A stretch of DNA of 64,000 bases, from positions 1-64,000 of the forward strand of contig NZ_AUDY01000011.1 in assembly GCF_000425705.1 (NCBI RefSeq), in the 5' to 3' direction. A program made the translations under genes and the position numbers. This DNA is from Halobacillus kuroshimensis DSM 18393 (lineage in GTDB: Bacteria > Bacillota > Bacilli > Bacillales > Halobacillaceae). Under the pieces are notes generated by a model. It searched no databases and was not told the DNA's origin. It worked only from the letters and a program-made list of their open reading frames with translations. Positions 62,918-64,000 of this stretch are shown one piece after another; position 1 is the first letter of the stretch; each line of letters opens with the position of its first letter.

Positions 62918-64000
62918 GTGCTAGCACGTCACACCATCATGTACTTTTTGGCCAGGGGTATCCCGGGCTTAATAAATTTTTCCGCTCTATATATTTACAC
63001 ACGTTTGCTTCTTCCAGAAGAGTATGGAATCTATGCGTTAGTGCTTATCGTAGCGAAGATGGCCGGAATCATATCGTTCCAATGGTTGAGACTTGGTGCG
63101 TTTCGCTTCTATTCAAATTACATAGAAGAGCACATGGAGCAGTTCTTGAGCACTATTCTGGTTTCTTATGTCGTATTGATGTCATTTGTATCCCTTATAT
63201 ATGGGGTGGCCTTTATTGTAGGAAGTCAGTTTATGGAGGCAGGCTTTATATGGATAATCGGCCTCATGTTCATGTTTGTTACCAATTGGTTCGAAATGAA
63301 TTTGTCCATTCTACGAGCACAGCTTGCTCCTGTGACTTTCGGAATTCTTTCCATGGCCAGGGCTGTAATATCATTGATTGTTGGTGTTGTCCTTGTACTC
63401 TATGGTTTTAGTGCATATGGCTTGTTGATTGGTCTTTTCGTTGGGAACGTCCTTCCTATTCTGTTCGTTCATAAGAAACAATGGGGGAGAGTTCGTCTCC
63501 GAAAAGTGAATGTGACGCTTGTGAAAGAATTGCTTCAGTATGGATTGCCTCTAACAGCTACGTTTGCAATGGCGATGGTCATTTATGGTATGGATCGTTT
63601 GATGCTGGGCTGGATGATAGGTGAAAAGGAAGTGGGACTCTATGCCGTTCCGTACGATTTTATTCAACAGACATTGCTTGTCATTATCAGCGTCATCGTC
63701 TCCGCATCTTCTCCCATCATCATCCGCAAGTTTGAAAGTAGCTCTTTAGAAAGTACGTACGATCAAATGAAGAAGACGTTTGAATTGTTGTTGATCATCG
63801 CTGTTCCGTCTTCCCTTGGGATTGTTTTATTGGCACCGAACATCAGCAGTGTCTTCTTCGGGGAAGCATACCAAAACGCTGCCGCCCTGTTGATACCTTG
63901 GATTGTGCCAGCTGTCTTGTTAAATGGTATGAAGGAATCTTATTTCGACCTTCCGTTTACTCTGAGTAAACGGACGCGTTTACAAGTATGGCCGGTGGTA
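62918..64000 (+). CDS. polysaccharide flippase (MOP/Wzx-type), partial at window end
   Basis: A 361-codon open frame from GTG 62918 (AAGGGAG upstream) that runs off the window. It begins MLARHTIMYFLARGIPGLIN and has repeated hydrophobic helices, with LLLPEEYGIYALVLIVAK and DRLMLGWMIGEKEVGLYAVPY, features of lipid-linked oligosaccharide flippases (RfbX/Wzx, polysaccharide biosynthesis family). It probably starts a surface polysaccharide cluster beyond 64 kb. Other frames here are shadows. Confidence 0.85.
   Translation, partial: MLARHTIMYFLARGIPGLINFSALYIYTRLLLPEEYGIYALVLIVAKMAGIISFQWLRLGAFRFYSNYIEEHMEQFLSTILVSYVVLMSFVSLIYGVAFIVGSQFMEAGFIWIIGLMFMFVTNWFEMNLSILRAQLAPVTFGILSMARAVISLIVGVVLVLYGFSAYGLLIGLFVGNVLPILFVHKKQWGRVRLRKVNVTLVKELLQYGLPLTATFAMAMVIYGMDRLMLGWMIGEKEVGLYAVPYDFIQQTLLVIISVIVSASSPIIIRKFESSSLESTYDQMKKTFELLLIIAVPSSLGIVLLAPNISSVFFGEAYQNAAALLIPWIVPAVLLNGMKESYFDLPFTLSKRTRLQVWPVV

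Noticed and set aside
62902-63411. 169-codon frame at the start of the flippase
   Set aside because: The frame starting at GTG 62918 runs to the window end with clear membrane helices; the 62902 frame is its shadow.

Overview
The window is a piece of a Gram-positive Bacillaceae chromosome. Several core blocks match Bacillus gene order: 5S rRNA-tRNA-fMet-tRNA-Asp; thiL-tsaE-tsaB-rimI-tsaD; ydiF, moaC, rex; ydiK, ydiL; and CIRCE-groES-groEL. A moderately halophilic relative such as Halobacillus would fit the sequence style, but that is a guess. The first 13.4 kb is this core. It includes a DnaA-box cluster between tsaD and ydiF, and an SDR gene plus a 14-helix MFS exporter inserted between rex and ydiK.

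About 13.4-21.8 kb is an AT-rich genomic island set in the 3' end of groEL. It is bounded by an 18-bp direct repeat (17/18 identical) that includes the last groEL codons. It carries a SEFIR (TIR-like) protein, two unknown small proteins, a broken tyrosine integrase, an ImmA/IrrE-type peptidase, a P-loop ATPase with zinc ribbon and winged helix, and a decayed IS21-family element. The probable original groEL terminator lies beyond the island. 22-29 kb is a galactitol-type PTS operon (PRD regulator, EIIA, two tandem EIIB, EIIC, two zinc-type dehydrogenases, one 56-residue unknown protein).

About 29-56 kb is a large zinc-starvation region. It starts with a complete staphylopine-type metallophore operon in the order cntKLMABCDFE behind a perfect Zur-box palindrome, with an ornithine-cyclodeaminase-like gene divergent from it. 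It continues with a His-rich protein, a Zur-box-preceded metallo-beta-lactamase-fold hydrolase, four COG0523 GTPases, an ArsP-like permease with a DUF1980 partner, a SufU paralogue, a flavoprotein, a FeoB-like GTPase-permease, a dCTP deaminase, zinc-free ribosomal protein S14, a Fur-family protein that is probably Zur itself, and an orphan AdcA (ZnuA-ZinT fusion) lipoprotein. I count nine good Zur-like boxes plus one weak one. The genes fit together as export and import of a zincophore, zinc allocation by COG0523 proteins, and zinc-sparing replacement enzymes.

56-62.3 kb is a small catabolic cluster (SDR, phytanoyl-CoA-dioxygenase-like oxygenase, MFS permease, Gfo/Idh/MocA oxidoreductase, LacI-family regulator) with LacI-type operator candidates. 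The window ends inside a polysaccharide flippase gene.
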